Positions 1-8,589 of a DNA stretch of 22,331 nt are shown in pieces; positions within the stretch are counted from its first letter, which is position 1, and each line of letters begins with the position of its first letter. Source of the DNA: SIG565 sp045601525. GTDB lineage: Bacteria; Bacillota; Clostridia; Oscillospirales; Acutalibacteraceae. Made by a program: the position numbers and the translations under genes. Where the stretch lies: contig JAZRZR010000073.1 in the NCBI GenBank assembly GCA_045601525.1, positions 1 through 22,331 on the forward strand, read 5' to 3'. The notes beneath the pieces were generated by a model. It ran no database searches, was not told the origin of the DNA, and saw nothing but the letters and a program-made list of their open reading frames with translations.

Positions 1-353
1 CTATTTGTATTTTCTACTTTAATTGTGTATGTTCCTTTATCTAAAACAAACAAAGAAGTTCTTACCTTTGTTGTACTATCAATAAGTTTACCGTTTGAGT
101 CTTGAATAGTACCTTGTTCTAAAGCCTTAGTATCAAATAAATTATTTGTCTTTTCTCCTACACTTTCAATTTCAATAGGTGCGTCTGGTGTTGGTTCTCC
201 ATCTTGTTGGCTATTTCCATCTATTCTATAGTTAATAACACTCTGCTCATTGAAGCATTTTATCAAACTAAGAGGTGGTGCTCCCGCTATGCTCCTTATG
301 AACTTTTTAATATTCATCATTAACGCACGGCGTCTTATCGCAAGTAAGTTCAT
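1..353 (-). CDS. Tail fibre / receptor-binding-type protein, N-terminal part (runs off the window)
   Basis: An open reading frame starts at ATG 353, overlaps the stop of the upstream gene as ATGA, and stays open to base 1, giving about 117 residues without a C-terminus. A GGGGG stretch lies 9 nt before the ATG. The first 25 residues are basic and hydrophobic. Residues about 41-74 contain the pattern GNSQQDGEPTPDAP followed by IEIESVGEKTNNLFD. As I recall, the family pattern G-x-x-x-Q-x-G-x-PTP-x-x-P-x-x-x-x-SVG...NLFD is common in tail and baseplate proteins of Bacillota phages, where it precedes a carbohydrate-binding beta domain. Being last after the BppU-like gene fits a receptor-binding or fibre role at the virion tip. 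An in-frame double ATG 11 codons later has no good ribosome site, so I kept the overlapping start. The specific function is inferred. Confidence 0.7.
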   Translation of the reverse strand, partial: MNLLAIRRRALMMNIKKFIRSIAGAPPLSLIKCFNEQSVINYRIDGNSQQDGEPTPDAPIEIESVGEKTNNLFDTKALEQGTIQDSNGKLIDSTTKVRTSLFVLDKGTYTIKVENTN

Positions 354-1792
354 TCTACTTTGCCCCCTACAACAACATTATTTCTAAAGTTGAGTTCCCA
401 AGTTTCACCGTTTGCAAAAGAAGGTACACCTCCGATATATCTGCACTCAGGTAAGGTTATGGTAATATCTCCCTCGTCCGCCAGTGTAAAGTACACTGAA
501 AAACTGGATGAGTAGTCGCTGTATATTGTTAAATTTGATATTTTTTCTATTGCCTCGTAAAAAGAATTGTTTAGAGCATAAATTCCGCTGTTGTTGGAGA
601 AGTTTTCATAACGCTCTTTAATAAGATATAAATCTTCTTCAAATGATTGCCGAAAACCCGCCGTTTCATTTTCAGCTTCTTCAATTCTAATATTAATATC
701 CCTCAGTTGTTTTGCTACCACGCTACTTGTTACAATGCCAAAATCATTCTCTACCGATAACGCGAAACTGATGTTGTTAAATTTTAGATATCCATCGCTT
801 TTCTTAAACTCTGTAAACTTCTCCCCCTCTTTAACAACATAAAAACGCTCACCCTCAAGCCAGTGCTTATTTCGCAGCATACAGCAGCCAAGTAATATGT
901 TTTCTCCTTCAGTGTATAAATCGTGGAAATAATGTTCGCCATCACCGGCGGTTGAAACACTTTTACAAATTGCATAACCTGTGTAGTTTTCAATATCACC
1001 ATAGTCTTCCATCAACTCGCCATAATCAGTATCTAAAAACTCAGGTTGCATATTTTCAAGCATATTTTTATGCTCATCGGTGAAATCGTTACTTGAAAGA
1101 CCCTTGCCCTCCTCTTTTGGTTGAGCGTAATTCTCCATTTCCCTGAGCGCCGCCTCTGCCTGCTCGGAACTGTGCGCCGCCGAGCCCATATGTGCCAAAG
1201 CCTCGTTTTTTGCATTTTCGGCAAGCTTAGCGTGCTCTGCAGCACTCGACATCGAATTTGTACACTCATATTCCTTTTCTGCCGCTCTTTCAACCGATTC
1301 TTCTGCTCTCTTAGCCGCATTTTTTGCCGCAAGCACAATTTCGGCAATACCCTCCTGGGTTGTGCCGTCATAAAGTTCACCTTCGGGCACATTTTCTAAA
1401 TGCAGCAAGGCGGGATATGTGAAAATATCCATCAAATTTTCATCATTTTGGGTGTCCACATAGCTTATTACTAAGTAAACTCTTATGTTACCGCCCTCGC
1501 GTGTAAGCCATTTTTCAAGCTCGTAACTAACTGATACCCCCTCTTGCCCTACCTTCAGCACCTTGGGTTCCGTTATGTCCTTAAGACCGGCTCCGTTGTG
1601 TGCCTCGAATCGATAATAAAAGTCATTGACCCCATCGGGAACCCTAAGGTTGCCAAGGTGCGTTCTAAAGTTCTCTTCAAAACTAAACACCAGTTCCGTT
1701 GCCTTATGCTCTCCCTGCAGACCGCCGTTTTGTACCACTGCAGGAACTATCCCCGATTTGCTTACGGTATATGTGACTGTCCTAATTGCCAT
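350..1792 (-). CDS. BppU-like baseplate/tail protein with helical stalk (480 aa)
   Basis: The N-terminal 140 residues look like the beta-sandwich of phage upper-baseplate (BppU) proteins, opening with a TVTYTVSKSGIVPAVVQNGG-type strand region and ending before a helical segment. Residues about 148-220 are rich in Ala, Glu and Lys and probably form a trimeric coiled-coil stalk. The LSSNDFTDEHKNML motif near 232 resembles linkers that precede C-terminal domains of phage tail proteins. Residues about 355-400 form another helix. The C-terminal strands with YIGGVPSFANGETWELNF match a motif I recognise from the ends of many gut-phage tail fibres. GGAGG lies 7 nt before the ATG. It probably anchors the receptor-binding protein encoded next (ATGA overlap) to the tail. 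BppU domains are best known from siphoviruses, so its presence beside a short-tail module is notable. The exact virion position is inferred. Confidence 0.72.
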   Translation of the reverse strand: MAIRTVTYTVSKSGIVPAVVQNGGLQGEHKATELVFSFEENFRTHLGNLRVPDGVNDFYYRFEAHNGAGLKDITEPKVLKVGQEGVSVSYELEKWLTREGGNIRVYLVISYVDTQNDENLMDIFTYPALLHLENVPEGELYDGTTQEGIAEIVLAAKNAAKRAEESVERAAEKEYECTNSMSSAAEHAKLAENAKNEALAHMGSAAHSSEQAEAALREMENYAQPKEEGKGLSSNDFTDEHKNMLENMQPEFLDTDYGELMEDYGDIENYTGYAICKSVSTAGDGEHYFHDLYTEGENILLGCCMLRNKHWLEGERFYVVKEGEKFTEFKKSDGYLKFNNISFALSVENDFGIVTSSVVAKQLRDINIRIEEAENETAGFRQSFEEDLYLIKERYENFSNNSGIYALNNSFYEAIEKISNLTIYSDYSSSFSVYFTLADEGDITITLPECRYIGGVPSFANGETWELNFRNNVVVGGKVE

Positions 1793-1812
1793 ATAATTAC
1801 CTCCAATAAATT

Positions 1813-1838
1813 CGGCCCTTCGCTATTGCGCAGAGCCG
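1813..1838. terminator. Intercistronic hairpin between the giant protein and the BppU-like gene
   Basis: An inverted repeat forms an 11-bp stem with one mismatch and one G-U wobble around an AATA/TATT loop. On the minus (coding) strand it is followed by only a weak T-tract, then by the ribosome site of the BppU-like gene. On the plus strand it is followed by TTGTTTCTTTTTATTTTG, a better terminator shape. It may block antisense transcription, or be a processing or stabilising hairpin on the late mRNA. No plus-strand gene that would need it is visible. Confidence 0.4.
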
Positions 1839-1848
1839 TTGTTTCTTT

Positions 1849-4800
1849 TTATTTTGTTGCTTTGTTTATGAAGTACTCTACAATGCTTCCACCGTTCTTC
1901 TCGGTTATAAATGCTTTGCTGTATTTATCCAAAAAATAATCCTGAACCAATTGTTGTTTTGCTTTGTTACTAAATGAAGAATATTTGGTTTTAGAAATTT
2001 CACCATTATACATAGCGTTTACCTCTTCATAAGAATAAACAATTGTTGATTTGGCATAAGCATTGCAATATTCATAAATACCTTTTATCACCTCAGCCTT
2101 TTCGCCATCGGTAAGATTACTGTATTTTGCATTTGAAATTGCTTCCGCTATATAATCGGCAGATTTTTGACCTCTGACAGTAGCATAATTTGCATATTCT
2201 TCAGCGCTCAAGTGCTTGGTGATACTCTTAAACTTCACATATTTTGGTGCGTTATCGGGAATAACAGCCGCTTCGCCTGTTGCTTTTGCCAATCTTGATA
2301 TTTCTTTTGAAATTTGTTCCTCGTTTATTGCGGACAAATAACCGGGAGATAAAAAGTTTTGGAAAAAGCGCTTTACGAAATTTCCGTTTCCTTGAACTTC
2401 GCCCCAAGCATTGATATATTCGGCGCGAGTTTTGGACAGTATGGGAGTTTTCGCCCTTAATGTATTCCATGCCGACTGTAGCCAAACGGGTACCGCCGAT
2501 GATTTATCAATATAGTTTGAACGCCGTGTGTCATCAAGTGTATTGGAAACCTTTCCAAATACAGTAGGTAACGCCTGCGAAAAATAAGAGCCCACAATAT
2601 TACCCGCCACCTTATAAACTATTTCATCCGCATCGGCATAACGCGCCGCCGAAATTGTGTCTTGGATACCGCTAAGCATTGAAAGATTTATAATTGGCTC
2701 AAGACCTGCAAGAGCAAGTTCACCAATATTTCCAAGCAGGTTTTCATTGCCTTCAGCTGAACTCATTTCCTGTATTGCAACACCGATGAAAAACGGTATA
2801 CACACAGGGGCCGCCCAATCAATAGTATACGACGTATTACCTATACGAATAGCATATTCCTGTTCTCCGTTAAGCTTTCTGAACCAATCTTCATCCTCGT
2901 CATCAAAACCGCCTACTGCGATTCCAAGAGAGGATAATGCCATACCGACAAGCATAATTCCCGTGCCCGTAAGTCCTCCCGCTATACCATCAATAAACTG
3001 AGATGCTGTAATGTTTCCTTTTTTAAGGTCATAAGCACCTTTTGTTAGAGTTTTAATAATTCCTATAGGGCTGTACTCTATACCGCGTCTTACAATATTC
3101 ATTGGCGTTTTCTTAAAAGGCAGCACACCCTCAATAGCCAAATTTAATATCGTACTTTTACCGCCTTTTGCACTATTATCAGAAAAACGTTGTATTGCGT
3201 TAGCTAATGCATTTGCATCTCGGTAGGTAGCCTTTTGCGCTTCAAGTATTGCATATTCACGGGCGTCCGTTAGTTTTTCTTGCGATATATTGTTTATATC
3301 CACCTTTTGAGCCTGTAAATATCCCGCAAGGGCGTTTTTATAATGCAACTGCAAAAATACCATATCTTCTTTTTCGAGTAGGTCAAAATTGAATTTTCGG
3401 GCTTTTTCCAACCACTTTGTTTTGAAAATAGGCTTATCTTGCATGATTGAGGTTTTGGGATTCATTTTACCCGTACCCGTTATTGCATCAACAACCTTTT
3501 CAAAATCCTTTTCGGCATAAGTTTTATACTCTTTCTTGATAACCAAACTCTTTGTGCGGTTATCTCCGGGTAAAAACATTTTTTCACCGAGTGCCGCTAA
3601 AGTATTCTTTATCTTAATACCGGGCACAAAAATACCGTTACCGCTAAGGTTCCTTATATGTGTAGTCGGATTAAAAAGCATTGCCATATAACGCCAAGCA
3701 TTCCATTTATCAAGAAATGTTGCGGGAACCTGCTGCGCTATGTCCTGCATAATTGCCGAATATGTGCTTTTAATATCCTCTTGCGTTTTTGCTTTCGCAA
3801 GACGTATTGCCATATTTTCATCAATTTCAACGATTGGCGCTTTAGGTCCAAAGCGTTTTTGAAGGTCGTGATTTATAGTGTCTACCGAGCGTTTCACATA
3901 CACAAGCTGGGCAACTCCATCCATGCGCTTAAGTAAACTTAAGGCCTGAACGCTTTGGCCAAGTCTGGTACCTATTTCGGCGAGTTCGGCAGTATATTGC
4001 ACCACCTCGGCTGTATTGCCTCTATCAATAGCCAACTTAAGCAACATTTCACCCACCGCTATATCAGTAGCGCTTGGCAATCTTTCAGACGATACAGCCC
4101 GTTCCCACATTGCCAATGCTGCACCCTTGTTAATCGCCTCCTCGGCGTATGCAAGGTTTTTATCGTTCGAGGTAGGTTTATAATTAAAGTTGCCGTCCAA
4201 AATCTCGGCCTTAAGACTTCCCGTCATTTCATCGGTAAGCTCACCGCCCTCAAGCACGGTTCTTACATACCGTTCTACTCGGCTCCTACCGTCAACACTG
4301 CTGGGCACAGGTATATCTTTATACTTTGTCTTACCTTTTTCACCTTTTTTAAGTGCACCGTGTTCGGTTACCTTTTCATCATACAACTCAGCAACTCGGC
4401 GCATATAGTCCTCTTGGCTTATTTTGCCTTGGTTGTATTTTTCGGTAAGGGTTTCAAAACTCATATAGCTGGTATCAATGGGTACCGAACGGCGAATATT
4501 TTCAGGCATAGAAAAAACAGAGTTGTTTAACTCTGCTTTAACCTTATCTAAAAATATTCGTGATTGTCCTTTATTGGATATTTCGCTTGAAATTCCTTGT
4601 CCCAAAACGTTGGGTCTTCCTTCGCCTTCTCCTTGATAACTAATATTTCCATCCACGGAAGAAGAGATAATCCGTCGTCCGAGTCCATAATCGTCCCCGT
4701 CTCTTCCCATTCCTTCTTCAATATCTCCAATGCTTCCCGATTGGTCATTATCATTACCTCCGAGCAAATCTCTTATTTCCTCTTCAGTATAACCAATTTG

Positions 4801-7800
4801 CTTCATATTGTCAATAAATGTTTCGGTTTCTACTTTTCTATCAACAATATTTCCAAAAGTATCGGGTTTTGAAAGTTTTAGCATATCAGCATCAAAGTTT
4901 CTTATTTGTGCAACGTTTCGGGCTTCTACTTCACCATAAATTTGTTTGTATGCTTTGTAAGCTAACTCGCCCAAATCTTTAGCATTAAAATCCGACATTG
5001 CCAAATTAAACAAATACTCAAATTTTTCTTCCTTGGATAATTGAGCAAACCCATCTGCATTTTTTGCATTCTGATATGTGCTATTAATAGCATAGATTAG
5101 TCCTAACCTTTTGTCCCCACCTTTTGCAAAACCTTCAATATCTTGAATAGCGTGTTGTATCTCGTGGATGAGCGTATCCTTCATTTGCTCATTGTTTTTA
5201 AGAACGTTCTTATTTAATACAATCTCATTTTTTTCACTACTATATCTACCTTTTTTACCGCCTGATAGTTCTCCAATGGTTAATTTTATATTTCTAAGTT
5301 CCGGATAAGCTGCAAACAGTTTATCATGTTTTAAATAGTCGCCAAGGGTTTTTGGGTTCTCGACCAATCCCTCCGGATAAAATTCCATTTCATTATCGGG
5401 AATATAGAACCGCCACTCTCCATCTTTTCCCTGCCACCAACCTGTACTTTTGCGCACTGTTTCAGAGTCTTCACCAAAGTTAATTGCACGTTTAGCATTA
5501 CCTTGCTCTGTTAAATTCGCAGTTTTGGCTCGGATACCCGCTATACTATGCTTTAATTCCCGCTCGGTTGGGTTTTGCTTAGCATCGGATATCATACGGT
5601 TAAAACTATCCTCAATACGAGAAAGTTCAAAGGTAAGCTTATCAGCGCCCTGCACCTTATTGATTTTCTTTTTTATCCAGGATATAAAATCAATTATATA
5701 CTGCAAAACTATATTGTGCTCTTTAGCGGTAACCTCGGTGGACATTGCCGCTAAACCGCTGCCGCCCTTTTTGAAAGCTTCACTGCCCACAAAGTCGGCA
5801 ATCATTTCCTCAGTAAGTTCGCTATCCGACAAGTTTTCATTTGGTCGTGATTTTTCCACCTGTGTTTTATACCAAGCTTCCATACGGGGAACCGACGTGC
5901 CCTCAGGCATTTGGCTTTTTTCTAAAAGCCACTGTTCAAAAATCTTTGAATCGCGGACAAGTTTTTCAAACCGTTCATATATAGGGCTTATTCTACCATA
6001 ATGCACAAGCTCATGGCGGAAAATAAAGGTTATAGGATTTTCATTGTCGTAATCAATATGTATGACACCTTTTTCATCAATGTATCCGTCAGACCAATAA
6101 CCGCGTTTTTCAACGGTATCCTCAAACACGACCTTTACACCCAAAGCCTTACCGATTCTTTGAACAAAATTCCTTGCCGCTGCCTTTTTGTTTTCTTTAC
6201 CGCTTGCCATTTCAGCAACCTTCTCGGCGTGAGAGCGTGTGTCCTTCGATATATCCGGCTCACTTATCCCCTTTGCAGTTGACTGCAAATCAGAGTTTTC
6301 GGAATTATCTCCACCATTTTGGGATATATTATTATTGACAATACCTGTATTTCGTGGTACAGTATTGTTAGAAGATGGAGAAGCAAGAACGGTTTTGGCC
6401 GTGGTCACAGGGTTGGAATTATTTCTATCATTGTGAGCTTGCGTAACATCTTCTTTGTTTTTTGTTAAATAAGCAGATTGTATCCATAATTTTTTATGAT
6501 TATTCTCAAAAGCGGCCTCTACTACATAGTAGGTGCCGTTTATTTTTTTAGTGTAACGAATTTGTGGTGCAGGATTATTTTCCTTATTTCTAAACTCCGA
6601 ACTTAAAGAAGTTTCACCATTATCTTCCAATAACTCAACACTATCATAATTTTCAAGCACCCAGCCCACACGTGCTATATCATCATCCGATGACATTGTT
6701 GTATCGTGTTGACCATTGACGCCATGGCGCTTCAAAATATGCTGAATACCGTTTGTATTGATATTATGGGTATAACCTTGCGTATCAATTCCCAATAGCT
6801 TTTTAATATCTGCCGCTGCTCTTGCGCTGACATCAGATATTTTTTGGCGGTGAACTGATAAATCACCACTCTTAACACGTTGAACAAAACTTTTAATATT
6901 TTCATCGACCGAATTAACAAAAGATTTGATACTGCTTTGTTTTTCCACAGGATAACTCTCGATAGGTTTTGTAACAGCATTTGTATTTAACGGAACATCA
7001 CTATTTTTTGCGTATTGATGTGCCTTAAATGTACCGCTCGCACCGAAAACCGCACCCATCAATGCACCACTGCCCATTGATTCAACAACCTGCAGTGCTA
7101 ATGTGCCCGTTGTTTTTAATATTGCTTCTCGATGAGTTAAACCGTTCGCGATATTTTCATTATATATTTTTCTAAAATTAGATATATTCGCATTAACTAT
7201 TGAATCATATAATATGTTCGCAAGTTCAGTGGCTCCCTCCTCGGTAGCGTTTGTAACAGTTGATTTAAGAACATCTCCTGCAAGTATCTTACTGTACTGC
7301 TTTAGATTTACCTTACCTTCCTTGCTAAACAAATCGGCAAACTTAACACTACTATTCGATTTGAGTTTATCGAGTTTAGACAAAGAAACCGTTTCAAATA
7401 CAGCTTCAAATACACCCGCAACGCCACCGCCCACGAGTGCTTGTAGGTCGCTTCCTCCACGGTCAAGTATATCATTTGTGGTGGATGCCGCTGCTGATAA
7501 TCCTAACATTACACCCCCCGCACTTCCAAATAATCCACTAGCAAGTGCCGTGTTGATTCCTGATGCCGTTGTATTATACAAAAATTTCCAAGCATCCCAG
7601 TTTCCGATTTTCCAATCAACCGCCTGACTGCCACCGCTTATAAGCGCCGACGAAACATCTGCACCATAGCTACGTCTTAATTCAGACTCCTTGCCCATTA
7701 TTTTAGAAGCTCCGTAATCAATGGCATTTTCAACATATTCAACACCGCTCGCCAATGCAAATGGTGCTTGTAATGCTAAACCAACAAGTGCTGTGCCAAA

Positions 7801-8580
7801 ATTCCTTTTCGAAAACTCTTCAAGTTCACCAAGGTCTATGCTCCTATTTAATTCTTCGGCAAATTTAACAGCTTCTTCTTTATCTTTCAAATATAATGTG
7901 GCTAATTTTTGCTTAGCTTCTTCCGGCCACTTTTCAGTGATTTTATAAGAACCTGTTTGAATTCCGTCAGTTGCCTTAGGAATATTTCTATTGAAAACCT
8001 TTTCGGAAATTAAGCGCCCTATTTCTTGTCCTGCAAACGAAGCTGGATTGTTATCGGGATTGCTTTGGAAACTGGTTACTCTTTGGTCCAACCTACCGTC
8101 TTCTTCAATTGCGTGGCTGCTTTGGGGCAAATAATTTTCGTATTCCCTTAATATATTTTCAAGACCGATTTTTTCGATTTCCTCATTTGCTTTTAACTGT
8201 TCTTGCAACTGCTTAGCCTTATCAAACTTTTGCTGTTTGTTAGCAATTTGGGTTGATATCTTTCGGCGTTGTGCATCGTCATCACTTAAATCATAATGCA
8301 ACTGTAAATTATGTAATTCCGTGGCCGCGGCTCTCAGGTCATAATCCTTCAATTCGTTATATTCCTCATATTCGCGCTGCTTTTCAGCATTTCGACGTTG
8401 AACATAACTTATATAATCTCTTTCTTTTTGCGCCTCTACACGACCTTTAAGTAAATTATACACTTGTTGACTATTCATACGCCCACTATTCGTATCCGCC
8501 GTAAAAGCAACGTTTTGAGTATTACTGATTTCGCCGCTATTTTTATTTTTCAAATATGCAACCGCTTGTTCATTGTTCAT
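1849..8580 (-). CDS. Giant polyvalent virion protein: PBECR-like nuclease, two zincin motifs, LPD-type helical C-terminus (2243 aa)
   Basis: This is the largest gene of the window. A coiled-coil N-terminus (about 45-165) is followed by hydrophobic Gly/Ala-rich stretches near 259-285, 338-398 and 498-520. Residues about 605-705 carry HILKRHG (614-620), an acidic stretch and a KKLWIQSAY strand, which fits the PBECR (Barnase/EndoU/ColicinE5-D/RelE-like) nuclease group. A first zincin motif HELVH lies at 856-860 with EEMIAD near 924, a possible third metal ligand. From about 1045 a GWWQGKDGEWRF domain leads to a second motif, HEIQHAIQ at 1139-1146, resembling LPD-type polyvalent domains. A Gly/Ser-rich linker (about 1278-1345) separates this from a helical C-terminal half with FNPTTHIRN at 1636-1644 and hydrophobic segments near 1865-1890 and 1922-1940, as in LPD38-like regions. 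Known polyvalent proteins of phages and conjugative elements are delivered with the DNA to counter host defences. With no tape measure present, ejection into the host is the likely role (inferred). AAGGTGAT precedes the ATG. Confidence 0.8.
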   Translation of the reverse strand: MNNEQAVAYLKNKNSGEISNTQNVAFTADTNSGRMNSQQVYNLLKGRVEAQKERDYISYVQRRNAEKQREYEEYNELKDYDLRAAATELHNLQLHYDLSDDDAQRRKISTQIANKQQKFDKAKQLQEQLKANEEIEKIGLENILREYENYLPQSSHAIEEDGRLDQRVTSFQSNPDNNPASFAGQEIGRLISEKVFNRNIPKATDGIQTGSYKITEKWPEEAKQKLATLYLKDKEEAVKFAEELNRSIDLGELEEFSKRNFGTALVGLALQAPFALASGVEYVENAIDYGASKIMGKESELRRSYGADVSSALISGGSQAVDWKIGNWDAWKFLYNTTASGINTALASGLFGSAGGVMLGLSAAASTTNDILDRGGSDLQALVGGGVAGVFEAVFETVSLSKLDKLKSNSSVKFADLFSKEGKVNLKQYSKILAGDVLKSTVTNATEEGATELANILYDSIVNANISNFRKIYNENIANGLTHREAILKTTGTLALQVVESMGSGALMGAVFGASGTFKAHQYAKNSDVPLNTNAVTKPIESYPVEKQSSIKSFVNSVDENIKSFVQRVKSGDLSVHRQKISDVSARAAADIKKLLGIDTQGYTHNINTNGIQHILKRHGVNGQHDTTMSSDDDIARVGWVLENYDSVELLEDNGETSLSSEFRNKENNPAPQIRYTKKINGTYYVVEAAFENNHKKLWIQSAYLTKNKEDVTQAHNDRNNSNPVTTAKTVLASPSSNNTVPRNTGIVNNNISQNGGDNSENSDLQSTAKGISEPDISKDTRSHAEKVAEMASGKENKKAAARNFVQRIGKALGVKVVFEDTVEKRGYWSDGYIDEKGVIHIDYDNENPITFIFRHELVHYGRISPIYERFEKLVRDSKIFEQWLLEKSQMPEGTSVPRMEAWYKTQVEKSRPNENLSDSELTEEMIADFVGSEAFKKGGSGLAAMSTEVTAKEHNIVLQYIIDFISWIKKKINKVQGADKLTFELSRIEDSFNRMISDAKQNPTERELKHSIAGIRAKTANLTEQGNAKRAINFGEDSETVRKSTGWWQGKDGEWRFYIPDNEMEFYPEGLVENPKTLGDYLKHDKLFAAYPELRNIKLTIGELSGGKKGRYSSEKNEIVLNKNVLKNNEQMKDTLIHEIQHAIQDIEGFAKGGDKRLGLIYAINSTYQNAKNADGFAQLSKEEKFEYLFNLAMSDFNAKDLGELAYKAYKQIYGEVEARNVAQIRNFDADMLKLSKPDTFGNIVDRKVETETFIDNMKQIGYTEEEIRDLLGGNDNDQSGSIGDIEEGMGRDGDDYGLGRRIISSSVDGNISYQGEGEGRPNVLGQGISSEISNKGQSRIFLDKVKAELNNSVFSMPENIRRSVPIDTSYMSFETLTEKYNQGKISQEDYMRRVAELYDEKVTEHGALKKGEKGKTKYKDIPVPSSVDGRSRVERYVRTVLEGGELTDEMTGSLKAEILDGNFNYKPTSNDKNLAYAEEAINKGAALAMWERAVSSERLPSATDIAVGEMLLKLAIDRGNTAEVVQYTAELAEIGTRLGQSVQALSLLKRMDGVAQLVYVKRSVDTINHDLQKRFGPKAPIVEIDENMAIRLAKAKTQEDIKSTYSAIMQDIAQQVPATFLDKWNAWRYMAMLFNPTTHIRNLSGNGIFVPGIKIKNTLAALGEKMFLPGDNRTKSLVIKKEYKTYAEKDFEKVVDAITGTGKMNPKTSIMQDKPIFKTKWLEKARKFNFDLLEKEDMVFLQLHYKNALAGYLQAQKVDINNISQEKLTDAREYAILEAQKATYRDANALANAIQRFSDNSAKGGKSTILNLAIEGVLPFKKTPMNIVRRGIEYSPIGIIKTLTKGAYDLKKGNITASQFIDGIAGGLTGTGIMLVGMALSSLGIAVGGFDDEDEDWFRKLNGEQEYAIRIGNTSYTIDWAAPVCIPFFIGVAIQEMSSAEGNENLLGNIGELALAGLEPIINLSMLSGIQDTISAARYADADEIVYKVAGNIVGSYFSQALPTVFGKVSNTLDDTRRSNYIDKSSAVPVWLQSAWNTLRAKTPILSKTRAEYINAWGEVQGNGNFVKRFFQNFLSPGYLSAINEEQISKEISRLAKATGEAAVIPDNAPKYVKFKSITKHLSAEEYANYATVRGQKSADYIAEAISNAKYSNLTDGEKAEVIKGIYEYCNAYAKSTIVYSYEEVNAMYNGEISKTKYSSFSNKAKQQLVQDYFLDKYSKAFITEKNGGSIVEYFINKATK
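4548..4748 (-). CDS. Candidate nested gene inside the giant gene, +1 frame (66 aa)
   Basis: A reading frame shifted +1 relative to the giant gene runs from ATG 4748 to TAG 4548. It has its own ribosome site: GGAGG, then TAATGATA (8 nt), then the ATG; another in-frame ATG at 4754 sits too close to the GGAGG. The product starts MTNREALEILKKEWEETG and reads like a folded small protein, with an amphipathic helix, three Trp and a charged tail ending DNHEYF. Over the same bases the giant protein is a Gly/Ser/Asp-rich linker, a composition expected if the nested frame carries the stronger constraint. An in-frame TAA just upstream makes it a separate unit rather than a frameshift extension. I do not recognise the family. 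It could be an independent small regulator or partner of the giant protein, or chance. Confidence 0.45.
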   Translation of the reverse strand: MTNREALEILKKEWEETGTIMDSDDGLSLLPWMEILVIKEKAKEDPTFWDKEFQAKYPIKDNHEYF

Positions 8581-8589
8581 AACATCACC

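Noticed and set aside
1033..1392. 119-codon alternative-frame ORF inside the BppU-like gene
   Set aside because: It is the extremely basic out-of-frame reading of an Ala/Glu-rich coiled-coil region and has no Shine-Dalgarno.
2252..2485. 77-codon alternative-frame ORF near the 3' end of the giant gene
   Set aside because: It has a TTG start without a ribosome site and an Arg/Lys/Ser-rich, shadow-like composition.
3955..4530. 191-residue plus-strand ORF opposite the giant gene
   Set aside because: It is antisense to a clearly coding frame, has no recognisable domain, and has a Phe/Cys/Tyr/His-rich composition typical of antisense shadows.
5450..6001. 183-residue plus-strand ORF
   Set aside because: It is a Ser/Leu/Ile-rich antisense shadow of the first zincin region; no promoter, ribosome site or domain is visible.
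6732..6980. Second +1-frame ORF inside the giant gene (82 codons)
   Set aside because: There is no Shine-Dalgarno before its start, the composition is basic and hydrophobic without domain character, and the overlapped giant-protein sequence looks normal. It differs from the 4548-4748 case.
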